A stretch of 59,646 nt of DNA from Streptomyces otsuchiensis (GCF_004305975.1 NZ_BHZI01000002.1:1-59646), one strand, 5' to 3'; numbered from the stretch's first letter, positions 34,930-43,513 are shown. Made by a program: numbers and translations. Notes: generated from the sequence alone by a model not told the origin.

Positions 34930-36750
34930 ATGCACCACCCGCCCTCGCTCGGCCGTGCCACGCCTGTCACCGCGAGCACCCTGCGCCAGCGCCCGTCGGG
35001 AATGCCCGTCCACCGGTACCGGGGCCACGACCGGGTCCCCCTGCCCGACCGCACCTGGCCGGACCGGCGCGTCGTCGCCGCGCCGCGCTGGCTGTCCACC
35101 GATCTACGCGACGGCAACCAGGCACTGGCGAGCCCGATGTCTGCCGAACGGAAGCGCAGGATGTTCGACCTGCTGGTGCGGATGGGCTACAAGGAGATCG
35201 AGGTGGGCTTCCCCTCCTCCGGGCGCACCGACTACGACTTCGTCCGGTCGCTCATCGAGGAGGACGTGGTGCCGGACGACGTCACCATCACCGTGCTCAC
35301 ACAGGCGCGTGACGAACTCATCGAGCGCACCGTGCGGTCGATCGTCGGCGCACGCCGTGCCACCGTCCATCTCTACAACGCCACCAGCCCGCTGTTCCGG
35401 GAAGTCGTCTTCCGCCTCGGCCGGGAGGAGGTCCGCGGGATCGCTACGGCCGGCACCCGGTCGGTACTGCATCACGCCGAGCGTCTGTTGGACGGGCGCA
35501 CCGCCTTCGGCTACCAGTACAGTCCCGAGGTCTTCACCGACACGGAACTCGACTTCGCGCTGGAGGTCTGCGAGTCGGTGATGGACGTCTGGCAGCCCGA
35601 GGCCGGCCGCGAGATCATCCTCAACCTGCCGGCCACCGTCGAGCGCTCCACTCCCTCGACCCACGCCGACCGCTTCGAATGGATGTCCCGCCACCTCTCC
35701 CGGCGTGAGTTCGTCTGTCTGTCCGCGCACCCCCACAACGACCGCGGCACCGCCGTCGCAGCGGCCGAGCTGGCGGTGATGGCGGGCGCCGACCGCGTCG
35801 AGGGCTGCCTGTTCGGCCAGGGCGAGCGCACCGGCAACGTGGACCTGGTCACCCTGGGCATGAACCTCTTCTCCCAAGGCGTGGACCCGCAGATCGACTT
35901 CTCGCAGATCGACGAGATCCGCCGGACGTACGAGTACTGCAACCAGATGGACGTGCACCCCCGCCACCCCTACGCGGGGGATCTCGTGTACACCTCCTTC
36001 TCCGGCTCGCACCAGGACGCCATCAAGAAGGGCTTCGAGGCCATGGAGGCCACCGCCGCCGCCCAGGGCCGGCCGGTCGGGGAGCTTTCGTGGTCGATGC
36101 CCTACCTCCCGGTCGACCCCAAGGACGTCGGCCGCACCTACGAGGCGGTGATTCGCGTGAACTCCCAGTCGGGTAAGGGTGGCGTCGCCTACGTCCTGAA
36201 GACGGAGCACGGCCTGGACCTGCCGCGCCGCACCCAGGTCGAGTTCTCCCGAGTCGTGCAGGACCGCACAGACTGCCACGGCGATGATGTGCCGCCGACA
36301 GAGCTACTGGCCCTCTTCGAGCGGGAGTACCTGCCCGACCCTGCGGCACCGTGGGGCCGGATCACACTGCGCTCCGCGCAACTGGAGAGCGGCGGGGAGC
36401 GCGACCGTCTGTCCGTCGAGGCAGAGATCGGCAGTGAGACGGTACGGCTCACGGGCATCGGCGACGGCCCCGCGGATGCCTTGTCCGTCGCACTCCGGGA
36501 CGCCGGCATCGACCTCTCGGTCCTGGACCGGGTGGAGCACCCGCTCGGCGCGGATCGCCGGGTCTGCTATGTATGGTGCACTGTGGAGGCTGGGCAGTTC
36601 GGAGGGGTTGGCATCGGTTCCGACCCTGTGCGCGCCACGGTGGATGCGTTGGTGTCGGCCGTCAACCGCGCCTACCGCGTGCCTTCGGACGCCACCGAGG
36701 CCGGAGAGGACGGCCCACGCAGCAGCCTCCACACTTCGCTGGCGGCCTGA
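34930..36750 (+). CDS. leuA: 2-isopropylmalate synthase (cluster copy)
   Basis: A 606-residue LeuA2-type enzyme joining acetyl-CoA to 2-ketoisovalerate. STDLRDGNQALASPM (about 56-70), SAHPHNDRGTAVAAAEL with the metal-binding His pair near 275, and GCLFGQGERTGNVDL near 296 are all present, and the C-terminal LeuA dimer/regulatory domain is complete (about 480-585). A copy inside a polyketide cluster suggests raised supply of a leucine-pathway intermediate, for example isovaleryl-CoA as branched starter, or a side pathway using an analogue. Its last 79 bp overlap the convergent TetR gene. Good ribosome site GGGAGGAGC. Confidence 0.94.
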   Translation: MHHPPSLGRATPVTASTLRQRPSGMPVHRYRGHDRVPLPDRTWPDRRVVAAPRWLSTDLRDGNQALASPMSAERKRRMFDLLVRMGYKEIEVGFPSSGRTDYDFVRSLIEEDVVPDDVTITVLTQARDELIERTVRSIVGARRATVHLYNATSPLFREVVFRLGREEVRGIATAGTRSVLHHAERLLDGRTAFGYQYSPEVFTDTELDFALEVCESVMDVWQPEAGREIILNLPATVERSTPSTHADRFEWMSRHLSRREFVCLSAHPHNDRGTAVAAAELAVMAGADRVEGCLFGQGERTGNVDLVTLGMNLFSQGVDPQIDFSQIDEIRRTYEYCNQMDVHPRHPYAGDLVYTSFSGSHQDAIKKGFEAMEATAAAQGRPVGELSWSMPYLPVDPKDVGRTYEAVIRVNSQSGKGGVAYVLKTEHGLDLPRRTQVEFSRVVQDRTDCHGDDVPPTELLALFEREYLPDPAAPWGRITLRSAQLESGGERDRLSVEAEIGSETVRLTGIGDGPADALSVALRDAGIDLSVLDRVEHPLGADRRVCYVWCTVEAGQFGGVGIGSDPVRATVDALVSAVNRAYRVPSDATEAGEDGPRSSLHTSLAA

Positions 36751-37280
36751 GGCGCGGACGGCCGGTTCGTCATCGAGACCCACTCCGTGAAGACCCCGAC
36801 GAAAGCCCCGGCGAGGTAGTGGCCGCGCAGTCGCGCCGCAGCGGGTCCGGTCCCGGCGTCATCCGCGCCGACGAGCTGGGCCTCCACTTCCTGTGCCAGC
36901 AGCTCACGCAGCCGGTTCACGAACCGCGCGGACCCGCCGGGGCCCAGCATGCGCTGGTAGAGCGTCGCATTGGCATCGACGTGGCGGAAGAGGTCCACCA
37001 CCTCGTCCGGAGTTCTCTCCGCCGGACGGGTGAGCGGACACTGCGCCGCGGCGCGCGCGAGCCGGCCCACCTCCTCTTCCATGGCGTCCAGCAGCAGAGC
37101 GTCACGGTCACGGTAGTGCTGGTAGACGGTCGCGCGGTTGACGGTGGCGCGCTCGGCGATGTCGGCGATGGTCATGGACTCGATGTCACGCTCTCCCGCC
37201 ATCTCCAGGGCGGCGGACCGCAGTAGGGCGCGCGTTCGCAGCACGCGGGGATCGACACGGCCGGCGGTCTTCTTCTCCAT
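36672..37280 (-). CDS. TetR family regulator
   Basis: A 202-residue TetR protein: RALLRSAALEMAGERDIESM, then IADIAERATVNRATVYQHYRDRDALLL (about residues 18-66) form the DNA-binding domain. The remainder is helical with a C-terminal TetR_C-like region (VVDLFRHVDANATLYQRML). ATG at 37280 is preferred; a GTG at 37298 adds six residues. It diverges from the dehydratase-PPTase genes, with an inverted repeat about 40 bp upstream that could be its own operator, so it probably controls 37567-39294 and itself. Its 3' end runs 79 bp into leuA. Confidence 0.9.
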   Translation of the reverse strand: MEKKTAGRVDPRVLRTRALLRSAALEMAGERDIESMTIADIAERATVNRATVYQHYRDRDALLLDAMEEEVGRLARAAAQCPLTRPAERTPDEVVDLFRHVDANATLYQRMLGPGGSARFVNRLRELLAQEVEAQLVGADDAGTGPAAARLRGHYLAGAFVGVFTEWVSMTNRPSAPQAASEVWRLLRGPSSPASVASEGTR

Positions 37281-37316
37281 GCGGACCAGGATAGGCACTT
37301 CTCTGACACCTGACTA

Positions 37317-37338
37317 GTAAACGACGAGCGTGGTTTAT
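37317..37338. promoter_or_regulatory. Candidate operator of the TetR regulator at 36672
   Basis: TAAAC (37318-37322) and GTTTA (37333-37337), 10 nt apart, in the gap between the divergent TetR and dehydratase genes. A short inverted repeat at this position is typical of TetR autoregulation; no more can be claimed. Confidence 0.4.
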
Positions 37339-37566
37339 ATGTCGGGTAGCGCCGTTCCCGACGGTACCCGCGCACCCGGACCACGGGACGGTTCGGCCGA
37401 GCCCCGGAGCCGGCAGATCCGCCGCCCGGGTCCGGCCAGACCGCATCCGCACCGGCCCCGGGGGCCGCGGCGCCAGGCGGGAACAGTGACGATCAGCCGT
37501 GCGATGGCGCGCCCGCAGGTCCTGCGCGGCACACCAGGACCGGCCGGCCCGAGAGAAAGGACCATC

Positions 37567-38025
37567 ATGACCATCGCCGGGCGACTACACACCGCTGTGC
37601 GGCCCTACCGTGTACGGCCGACCAGGGCGACGATCCGCCGCTTCGCGGCGTCGATCGGCGCCACCGACCCGAGCTGCTTCGATGTGTCCGCGGCGCGCGC
37701 CGCCGGCCACCCCGACCTCCTTGCTCCGCCCACCTACCTGTTCGGCCTGGACATGGAGCAAGGACGGGTCTTCGACATGCTGGAGAGTGCAGGGGCGGAC
37801 CCTCGCGACTGCCTGCACGTTGAGCAGGAGTTCATCTACGGCGCCCCGGTCCACGCCGGCCGCGCACTCGTGTTCACGCCCACCTTCGACACCGAGGGCC
37901 ACCACCGACGGGGCATGGAGTTCCTCACGCGGCGCACGGTGGTGCACCGGGACGACGGTACCGAGGTCGCCGCGTTGCGCCAGGTGATCGCTGTCCCGAG
38001 CCCGGCGGACGGGACTGCAGCGTGA
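37567..38025 (+). CDS. MaoC-like dehydratase, first subunit (HadA-like)
   Basis: A 152-residue FAS1-type/MaoC N-terminal hot-dog protein: RPTRATIRRFAASIGATDPS (about 18-37), then HPDLLAPPTYLFGLDM and HVEQEFIYGAPVHAGRAL (about 93-110). These subunits bind substrate but usually lack the catalytic Asp-His pair and pair with a HadB-like partner, here the next gene, which overlaps by 4 bp. Together they would dehydrate beta-hydroxyacyl-ACP. AsuC8/C9-type pairs do this in manumycin-like pathways. Start ATG has GAAAGGA upstream. Confidence 0.88.
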   Translation: MTIAGRLHTAVRPYRVRPTRATIRRFAASIGATDPSCFDVSAARAAGHPDLLAPPTYLFGLDMEQGRVFDMLESAGADPRDCLHVEQEFIYGAPVHAGRALVFTPTFDTEGHHRRGMEFLTRRTVVHRDDGTEVAALRQVIAVPSPADGTAA

Positions 38026-38459
38026 ACAGCCGCGGCCGGAACCGGCCGGAACCGGGAGCCGAGCTTCCAGGGCTCCCCGCACGGCTCGCCACCGCTGAGC
38101 TCGTAGCCGAATTCGCGGAGGCATCGGGCGACCGCAATCCTCTGCATGTGAACCCCGCCGCCGCCCGGGCCGCCGGACACCCGGACGTCCTCGTCCACGG
38201 CATGCTCACCCTCGGCTGGCTGGCCGAGCTGGTGTCCTCATGGGAAGCGGTGAGAAGTATCCGTCAGCTCCGGGCCAGTTTCGTGGCACCCGTACCGGCC
38301 GGTACACGGCTGAGTGTCTTCGGCACCGTCACCGAGCTGTGGGAAACCGACGACGGAACGCACGCATCTCTGCGGCTGACGGCGCACCGCGCAGACGGCA
38401 CCGTCACCGCGCGCGGGAAGGCAATCGTCACTCTCGGGGAGGTGGGCAGTGCGTCGTGA
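38022..38459 (+). CDS. MaoC-like dehydratase, catalytic subunit (HadB-like)
   Basis: A 145-residue R-specific hydratase/dehydratase. The signature FAEASGDRNPLHVNPAAARA (about 31-50) contains the catalytic Asp and His, followed by HPDVLVHGMLTLGWLAEL. GTG start in a GTGA overlap with the first subunit. This is the only dehydratase in the cluster, so it should serve all double bonds formed by the KS/FabG system. It overlaps the phosphopantetheinyl transferase gene by 11 bp. Confidence 0.9.
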   Translation: MNSRGRNRPEPGAELPGLPARLATAELVAEFAEASGDRNPLHVNPAAARAAGHPDVLVHGMLTLGWLAELVSSWEAVRSIRQLRASFVAPVPAGTRLSVFGTVTELWETDDGTHASLRLTAHRADGTVTARGKAIVTLGEVGSAS

Positions 38460-39294
38460 CGGCCCCGCGACCCACGGCCCGCCGATCACGACCGGCACGT
38501 GCGGGATCGGCCCGTCCCACTCCTGTTCGGCCTCGTCGGGGTCGCCACGGTCCGCCGCGCCGCACCGCCCGCTCCCCCGCGCCGCGGCACGACTGTGGGT
38601 CTGGGGCGGGCACGCGACCGGGGAGACCACCCCGGAAGACGTCTCGATGCTCTCGGCGGCGGAGCGAGCACGCTTCGACTCATTCCGGGACCCGGCCAGG
38701 GCCTCCTGGTACGCCGGCGCCCACGCGGGCCTTCGACGGGGCCTCGCGTCACTGCTGGGTGTAAGGCCCGCCGATCTGGAGTTCGGCCGTGCCCCGTGCC
38801 CCGGCTGCGGGGACACAGACCACGGCAAGCCCGTGATCACCGAGCCGCTGACGGCACTGGGGATGAGCCTCTCGCGTTCGGGTCCGGCGTGGCTCGCCGC
38901 GGCCGCAGAGGGAGTCTCCGTGGGCGTGGACATCGAGCGGCGGCGGGCGCACTATCCGGCGGGGCTACTGACGGCAGTGCTCAGCGGACCGGAGCGGGCT
39001 CACGTCGCTGCAGCGCCGGCCGGGGACAGGGCGAGGGAGTTCGCCCGGTGCTGGGCGCGCAAGGAGGCCGTCGTCAAGGCGAGTGGCGTCGGAGTGGCGA
39101 CGGACCTGCGCCGCGTCGACACGCGCCCGGGGCACGCCGCGCCCCACGTACAGCACGCCGGGTCGCCCTGCGGGACGGATAGCTGGGTGGTGCGGGACCT
39201 GCCGGCCGCGACGGGCCACGTCGCCGCGGTCGCCCTCCCCTCCACCGCCGGGAGCCGGGCTTCGGAGAGGCGGCCTCGCCCGGGCGCCTCATGA
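38449..39294 (+). CDS. 4'-phosphopantetheinyl transferase (Sfp type)
   Basis: A 281-residue Sfp-type enzyme that converts apo-ACP to holo-ACP with CoA. Motifs: VSVGVDIERRR with the metal-binding Asp/Glu near residue 165 and FARCWARKEAVVKASGVG near 205. The first 45 residues are low-complexity, so the true start might lie further in. Coupled to the dehydratase subunits, it most likely activates the ACPs of this cluster. Its stop overlaps the converging LuxR-type gene by 6 bp. Confidence 0.92.
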   Translation: MRRDGPATHGPPITTGTCGIGPSHSCSASSGSPRSAAPHRPLPRAAARLWVWGGHATGETTPEDVSMLSAAERARFDSFRDPARASWYAGAHAGLRRGLASLLGVRPADLEFGRAPCPGCGDTDHGKPVITEPLTALGMSLSRSGPAWLAAAAEGVSVGVDIERRRAHYPAGLLTAVLSGPERAHVAAAPAGDRAREFARCWARKEAVVKASGVGVATDLRRVDTRPGHAAPHVQHAGSPCGTDSWVVRDLPAATGHVAAVALPSTAGSRASERRPRPGAS

Positions 39295-39954
39295 GGCGAG
39301 GATGCCTTCCTCCATCGCCCGCACCACGGCCATAGTGCGATTGGGGCAGTTGAGTTTGGCCAGCACGTTGCTGACCAGCCGCTTGACCCCGTGCTCCGAT
39401 ATGACCAGCTGCCGGGCCACCTGCTTGTTACTCAGCCCCTGAACCAGCAGGTGGAGCACCTGGAGCTCACGCGGCGTGAGCGCCGCCCCGCGGCCCTCCG
39501 GGAAGGACCTGCGGGCCCTGCCCGCACGTCCCAGGAGTGCCCGGGCGAGAGTGGCAGAGACGAAGAGTTTGTCCCCCAGTATGTCGGTGACGGCTGCGCT
39601 GAGGATGTGGGCGTTGAGGTCCTGGCGGTCGACGTAGCCGTGACCGCCCAGCCGCGCCGAGCGGGCGACATCCTCGTCGTCAGCGCCGTCCACCAGCACC
39701 AGCAGTCGCACGCCGCGCGCGGCCAGTCCGGATAGCACCCCATCGGGCCACCGCTCCTCCGCCTCGTCCGCCGCCAGGACCACCAGCTGCCGTGACGAGC
39801 CCTCGAGCCGGCTGACGGCATCCTCTCCGGCGGCGAAGGAACTGACCGCGGTGTCCTTTGCGTTCGAGCGGATCATGGCTTCGATGCCGTACCGCTGCAC
39901 CGCATCCCCCAGCACGACGCTGATCTCCGACTTCGGTCCGCACATCGTGTCCAC
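39289..39954 (-). CDS. NarL/LuxR-type response regulator-like protein
   Basis: A 221-residue protein with an N-terminal receiver-like domain and a C-terminal LuxR helix-turn-helix: LTPRELQVLHLLVQGLSNKQ, then VARQLVISEHGVKRLVSNVLAKL (about residues 157-200). The receiver part lacks a clear phospho-acceptor Asp at the end of strand 3 (LVVLAADEAEE), and no sensor kinase is nearby, so it may be an atypical or orphan regulator. Start GTG at 39954 lies 5 nt after GGGGGAAGG; ATG at 39945 is the alternative. An ARE-like palindrome 70-90 bp upstream suggests control by the butyrolactone receptor. Probably the pathway-specific regulator. Confidence 0.88.
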   Translation of the reverse strand: MDTMCGPKSEISVVLGDAVQRYGIEAMIRSNAKDTAVSSFAAGEDAVSRLEGSSRQLVVLAADEAEERWPDGVLSGLAARGVRLLVLVDGADDEDVARSARLGGHGYVDRQDLNAHILSAAVTDILGDKLFVSATLARALLGRAGRARRSFPEGRGAALTPRELQVLHLLVQGLSNKQVARQLVISEHGVKRLVSNVLAKLNCPNRTMAVVRAMEEGILAS

Positions 39955-40020
39955 AGCAACCTTCCCCCTCGTCCGAGCATGGCCGGGTGAGTGCCTCTCA
40001 CCGTGATACCGGGCGAGCAT

Positions 40021-40040
40021 AAAACCATCCGTACGGTTTT
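40021..40040. promoter_or_regulatory. ARE-like palindrome upstream of the LuxR-type regulator
   Basis: AAAACC, ATCCGTAC, GGTTTT: perfect 6-bp arms with an 8-nt spacer that itself contributes to CCGTACGG. The arms match those of the two sites beside the receptor and AfsA genes. Placed 67-86 bp upstream of the regulator's start, it is a candidate target of the receptor at 19849. Confidence 0.5.
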
Positions 40041-40058
40041 GACAGGGGCCATTTCGCG

Positions 40059-40152
40059 CTGGACCAATCAATAACAGCCATCCCTAGGGGGAGGTTTCAC
40101 ATATTCATCGCCAATTGGGCGACATGCATCGAGGACAACAGACCAATTGGCC
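40059..40152. repeat. Repeated CCAAT/CCAATTGG motifs in the regulator-MFS intergenic region
   Basis: GACCAATCAAT (40061-40071), CGCCAATTGGGCG (40109-40121) and GACCAATTGGCC (40141-40152) recur at about 30-50 bp spacing. The latter two are palindromic. They look like binding sites of one regulator, perhaps the LuxR-type protein encoded next door; function is inferred. Confidence 0.4.
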
Positions 40153-40170
40153 GGTTTCTCTCACTCGACT

Positions 40171-40212
40171 GCCTCCGGCCCCGCACACCGCAGGGTGCGC
40201 GTGACCGGAGGC
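40171..40212 (-). terminator. Terminator of the MFS gene
   Basis: Outer arms GCCTCCGG (40171-40178) and CCGGAGGC (40205-40212), with a further GC-rich inner stem. It begins 14 bp after the MFS stop codon on the minus strand. Confidence 0.65.
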
Positions 40213-40225
40213 AAGTGACAGAGCG

Positions 40226-41425
40226 TCAGGCCACCGCAGTGGTCTCCCGTTCGGCCGGGACACCGGTAGCGGCGTCCCGTGAGTCACGCCGCGCGGTGAC
40301 GACGAGCACGACCATCAGGGCCGTCTCGACGACCGCGAGCATGGGCAGCGCCGCCGGGCCGTACAGCGAGAGCATCAGCCCACCCAGCACTCCTCCCAGT
40401 GATGTGCCCAGGTACATGGCACTGGCATTGAGCGCCATCACCTCGTTGCCGGACGGACCCGCCCGGCCAAGCAGCCATACCACCAGCGGCGGGTTGAGCA
40501 GACCGATCGCGAACGCCATGAACATCACAAGCACGACAAGCGCTGCGAACGGAGTCGAGCCCCACAGGACCATCCCGGAGAGCACGACCATGACGGCGAC
40601 CAGCATGCCCGCCCCGATCGCGACGGTCCGCAGCGCACCCAGCTTGTCGCTGGCAGCGCCTCCGACCTGAGTGGCCACCACACCCGCGAGGCCAGCAGCC
40701 ACGAACAACATCGCCACACCCGCGGTATCCACCCCCCCGGCCGCGGCGCTGATCGGCGCGATGTAGGTCATCATCATCATGCTGCCGGCGGACAGCAGCA
40801 TCATGGCGCTCAGGCCACGCAGTACTGGCCCCTTGGTCGCCGGGGCAAGCCGCTCGCGCAGCCCCGACGCAGGCGGCAGCGCCAGCACCGGAAGCAGGGT
40901 GAGCATCGTGACGAGCACGAGGACACCGAGTCCGACGCACATCCAGAAGGCGGCCTGCCACCCCCACATCCCCCCGAACCAGGTTCCCAGCGGGACACCG
41001 AGCAGTTGCGCCAGCATGATGCCCGCACTCAGGGCACCCAGCGCGCGTCCGCGCCGCCCTTCCGGCGGAAGGGTACCTGCCGCGTTGAAACACATGGGCG
41101 TCACCGCCGCGGCCGCCATCGCACTGATCACCCGGGAGACGAGCAGCACCTCGTAGTCCGAGGTACTCGCAGCCACGACGTTTCCGGCGATGAACATCGC
41201 CATGCCGGCGACAGCCAGCGCCCGGCGGGGGACACGCGCCGTGAGCACGGCGGCGACCGGAGCCGAGATCGCGTAGACGATCGAGTAGACGGTCACCAGC
41301 TGGCCGATCGCCGCCTCACCTCTGCCGAGATCCTCGGCCATGTCGCGCAACAGGCCCGCGACCACGAAGTCGGCCGTGCCGAAGGTGAAGATCGCGAGCA
41401 CCAGTGGTACAAGCCACCGCCCCAT
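40226..41425 (-). CDS. MFS transporter
   Basis: A 399-residue major facilitator with 12 predicted membrane helices. It shows the DHA1/AraJ-type pattern: FTFGTADFVVAGLLRDMAED in helix 1, SIVYAISAPVAAVLTARVPRR with the loop 2-3 basic motif, and LGALSAGIMLAQLLGVPLGT in helix 5. Such proteins export drugs or arabinose-like compounds by proton antiport; here the likely role is export of the cluster product. Divergent from the amidotransferase gene, with a palindromic operator candidate between them. Confidence 0.93.
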   Translation of the reverse strand: MGRWLVPLVLAIFTFGTADFVVAGLLRDMAEDLGRGEAAIGQLVTVYSIVYAISAPVAAVLTARVPRRALAVAGMAMFIAGNVVAASTSDYEVLLVSRVISAMAAAAVTPMCFNAAGTLPPEGRRGRALGALSAGIMLAQLLGVPLGTWFGGMWGWQAAFWMCVGLGVLVLVTMLTLLPVLALPPASGLRERLAPATKGPVLRGLSAMMLLSAGSMMMMTYIAPISAAAGGVDTAGVAMLFVAAGLAGVVATQVGGAASDKLGALRTVAIGAGMLVAVMVVLSGMVLWGSTPFAALVVLVMFMAFAIGLLNPPLVVWLLGRAGPSGNEVMALNASAMYLGTSLGGVLGGLMLSLYGPAALPMLAVVETALMVVLVVTARRDSRDAATGVPAERETTAVA

Positions 41426-41489
41426 GGGGTCCTACCTCTCCAGGCGTCAGAGCTGCACGACGGAGTGGCCGGCAGTCACCGGTCACAAT

Positions 41490-41527
41490 AAACCAACACT
41501 CGCCGTCTATGCAACGCGCGTTGGTTA
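41490..41527. promoter_or_regulatory. Operator candidate between MFS and asnB-like genes
   Basis: GCAACGCGCGTTGG (41511-41524) contains the perfect palindrome CAACGCGCGTTG. A wider pair, AACCAAC (41491-41497) and GTTGGTT (41520-41526), forms a second inverted repeat. The 14-mer recurs with two core changes at 44959-44972, upstream of the luciferase-like and FrnE-like genes. Confidence 0.45.
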
Positions 41528-41658
41528 CATGGCCGCCCACTGTGACGTGCCCTTCCCCCAGCTCTTTCGGGCACCGCATCAGGGATCGGACGGGACGGGC
41601 ACCAGCGCCTACCGTTCCGGAAAAACCGTTCCTCACACGGGAGAAGGGGAGGACGAGT

Positions 41659-43506
41659 ATGTGCGGCATCACCGGATGGGTCGCGTTCACTCGTGACCTG
41701 ACGGCTCACCAGGACGTCCTGGAGGCCATGACCGCGACCATGAACCGGCGGGGGCCGGACGCCGACGGGACGTGGGTCTCACGGCGAGCGGCGGTGGGCC
41801 ACAGCCGCCTGTCCGTCATCGATCTCGAGGGCGGGCGTCAGCCCATGGTGACGCGGGTGCACGGCCAGAACATCGTCCTCACATACAGCGGCGAAGTGTA
41901 CAACTACCGCGAACTGCGGCAGGAACTCATTGGCAGAGGGCACTCCTTCACGACCCGGAGCGACACGGAGGTGGTCCTGCGCTCCTACATCGAGTGGGGC
42001 ACCGGCTGCGCCGAGAGGCTCAACGGCATGTTCGCCTTCGCCCTCTGGGACGCCCGCACCGAGCGGATGGTGCTCGTCCGCGACCGGGCGGGCGTCAAGC
42101 CGCTCTTCTACCACCGCACCCGGGACGGCGTCCTTTTCGGCTCGGAACCGAAGGCAATCCTGGCCCACCCAGAGGTAGTCCGACGCGTCCGCACCGACGG
42201 GCTGCGGGAGATGTTCTCCTTCACAAGGACCCCCGGCGAGGCCGTATGGGACGGCGTGCGGGAGCTGCCCCCGGGCACGCTCGCGGTCGTCGACCGCTCC
42301 GGCGTCCGGGAGCGGAGGTACTGGCGCCTGGAGGCTCGGGAACACACCGACGACCTCGCCGCCACAACGGCACACATCCGCGCGCTGCTGGAGGACATCG
42401 CCGCGCGCCAGATGATCTCGGACGTGCCCCGGTGCGTGCTTCTCTCGGGTGGTCTCGACTCCAGCGCGCTCACCGCCATGGCCGCCGGCGGGTTGCGCCG
42501 GCAGTCCGCCGACGCACGGGTGCGCACCTTCGCCGTCGACTTCGTCGGCGGCGCCGACACCTTCCGCGCCACGCGGCTGCGGGAGACTCCCGACGCTCCC
42601 TACATCCGCGACGTGGTCCGTCACGTCGACACAGACCACCGGGACATCGTGCTCGACGCGCGCGGGATCGCCGACCCGGAGCTGCGCAGCCGCACGGTCG
42701 CGGCGCGCGACCTGCCGGGGGTCCACGGAGACATGGACCTCTCGCTCCACCTGCTGTTCGAAGCGATCAGCCGCGAGTCGACGGTGGCCCTGTCAGGTGA
42801 AGCAGCGGACGAGCTGTTCGGGGGGTACGTCTGGTTCCATGATCCCGGCGCCCAGCAGGCCGAGACATTTCCCTGGACCGCGATATTCGGTGAGGCGGAG
42901 CGCGAGGCGCTCACACTGCTGCGACCCGAGGTGCGCGCCCGCCTCCAGCTGGAGGAGTACGCGCGCCAGCGGTACAGCGACGCGGTGGCGGAGGTCCCGC
43001 GGCTGACCGGCGAGGAGGGGCTCGAACGACGAATGCGGCGCATCGGCTACCTGAACCTCACGCGATGGATGCCGTCGCTGCTGGAACGGAAGGACCGGAT
43101 GAGCATGGCCACCGGACTGGAGGTCCGGGTCCCGTTCTGCGATCACCGGCTGACCGAGTACGTCTTCAACACCCCCTGGAGTCTCAAAACGTTCGACGGC
43201 CGGGAGAAGAGCCTGCTGCGGGCCGCCGTCCGCGACCTGCTGCCCGAGTCGGTCGCCGATCGGCGCAAGAGCCCCTATCCGTCGACGCAGGACCCGTTCT
43301 ACCAGCAGGAGCTGCAGCAGCAGGGCAAGCGGGTACTCGCCGACCCGGGCGACGACATCTTCGACCTCGTCGACCCCGAATGGCTGGCTCGGGCCGTCGC
43401 CGGGGACGCGGGCGAGATGTCCCTGCCGGTCCGTCACGGCCTGGAGCGGATCCTGGAGTTTTCCGCGTGGATCGACCTCTACCACCCGAGCATCGACCTC
43501 GACTGA
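41659..43506 (+). CDS. asnB: Glutamine-dependent asparagine synthetase family amidotransferase
   Basis: A 615-residue class II amidotransferase. After Met removal Cys2 is the glutaminase nucleophile (MCGITGWVAF); MNRRGPDADGTW and GHSRLSVIDLEGGRQPM follow. The synthetase half has the ATP-pyrophosphatase loop VLLSGGLDSSALTAM (near 260) and ALSGEAADELFGGY (near 383). Cluster-borne homologues amidate carboxylates other than aspartate, e.g. OxyD in oxytetracycline, so a terminal carboxamide on the product is plausible. Ribosome site GGGGAGG. Followed by a 19-bp bidirectional terminator. Confidence 0.92.
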   Translation: MCGITGWVAFTRDLTAHQDVLEAMTATMNRRGPDADGTWVSRRAAVGHSRLSVIDLEGGRQPMVTRVHGQNIVLTYSGEVYNYRELRQELIGRGHSFTTRSDTEVVLRSYIEWGTGCAERLNGMFAFALWDARTERMVLVRDRAGVKPLFYHRTRDGVLFGSEPKAILAHPEVVRRVRTDGLREMFSFTRTPGEAVWDGVRELPPGTLAVVDRSGVRERRYWRLEAREHTDDLAATTAHIRALLEDIAARQMISDVPRCVLLSGGLDSSALTAMAAGGLRRQSADARVRTFAVDFVGGADTFRATRLRETPDAPYIRDVVRHVDTDHRDIVLDARGIADPELRSRTVAARDLPGVHGDMDLSLHLLFEAISRESTVALSGEAADELFGGYVWFHDPGAQQAETFPWTAIFGEAEREALTLLRPEVRARLQLEEYARQRYSDAVAEVPRLTGEEGLERRMRRIGYLNLTRWMPSLLERKDRMSMATGLEVRVPFCDHRLTEYVFNTPWSLKTFDGREKSLLRAAVRDLLPESVADRRKSPYPSTQDPFYQQELQQQGKRVLADPGDDIFDLVDPEWLARAVAGDAGEMSLPVRHGLERILEFSAWIDLYHPSIDLD

Positions 43507-43513
43507 ACGACAG

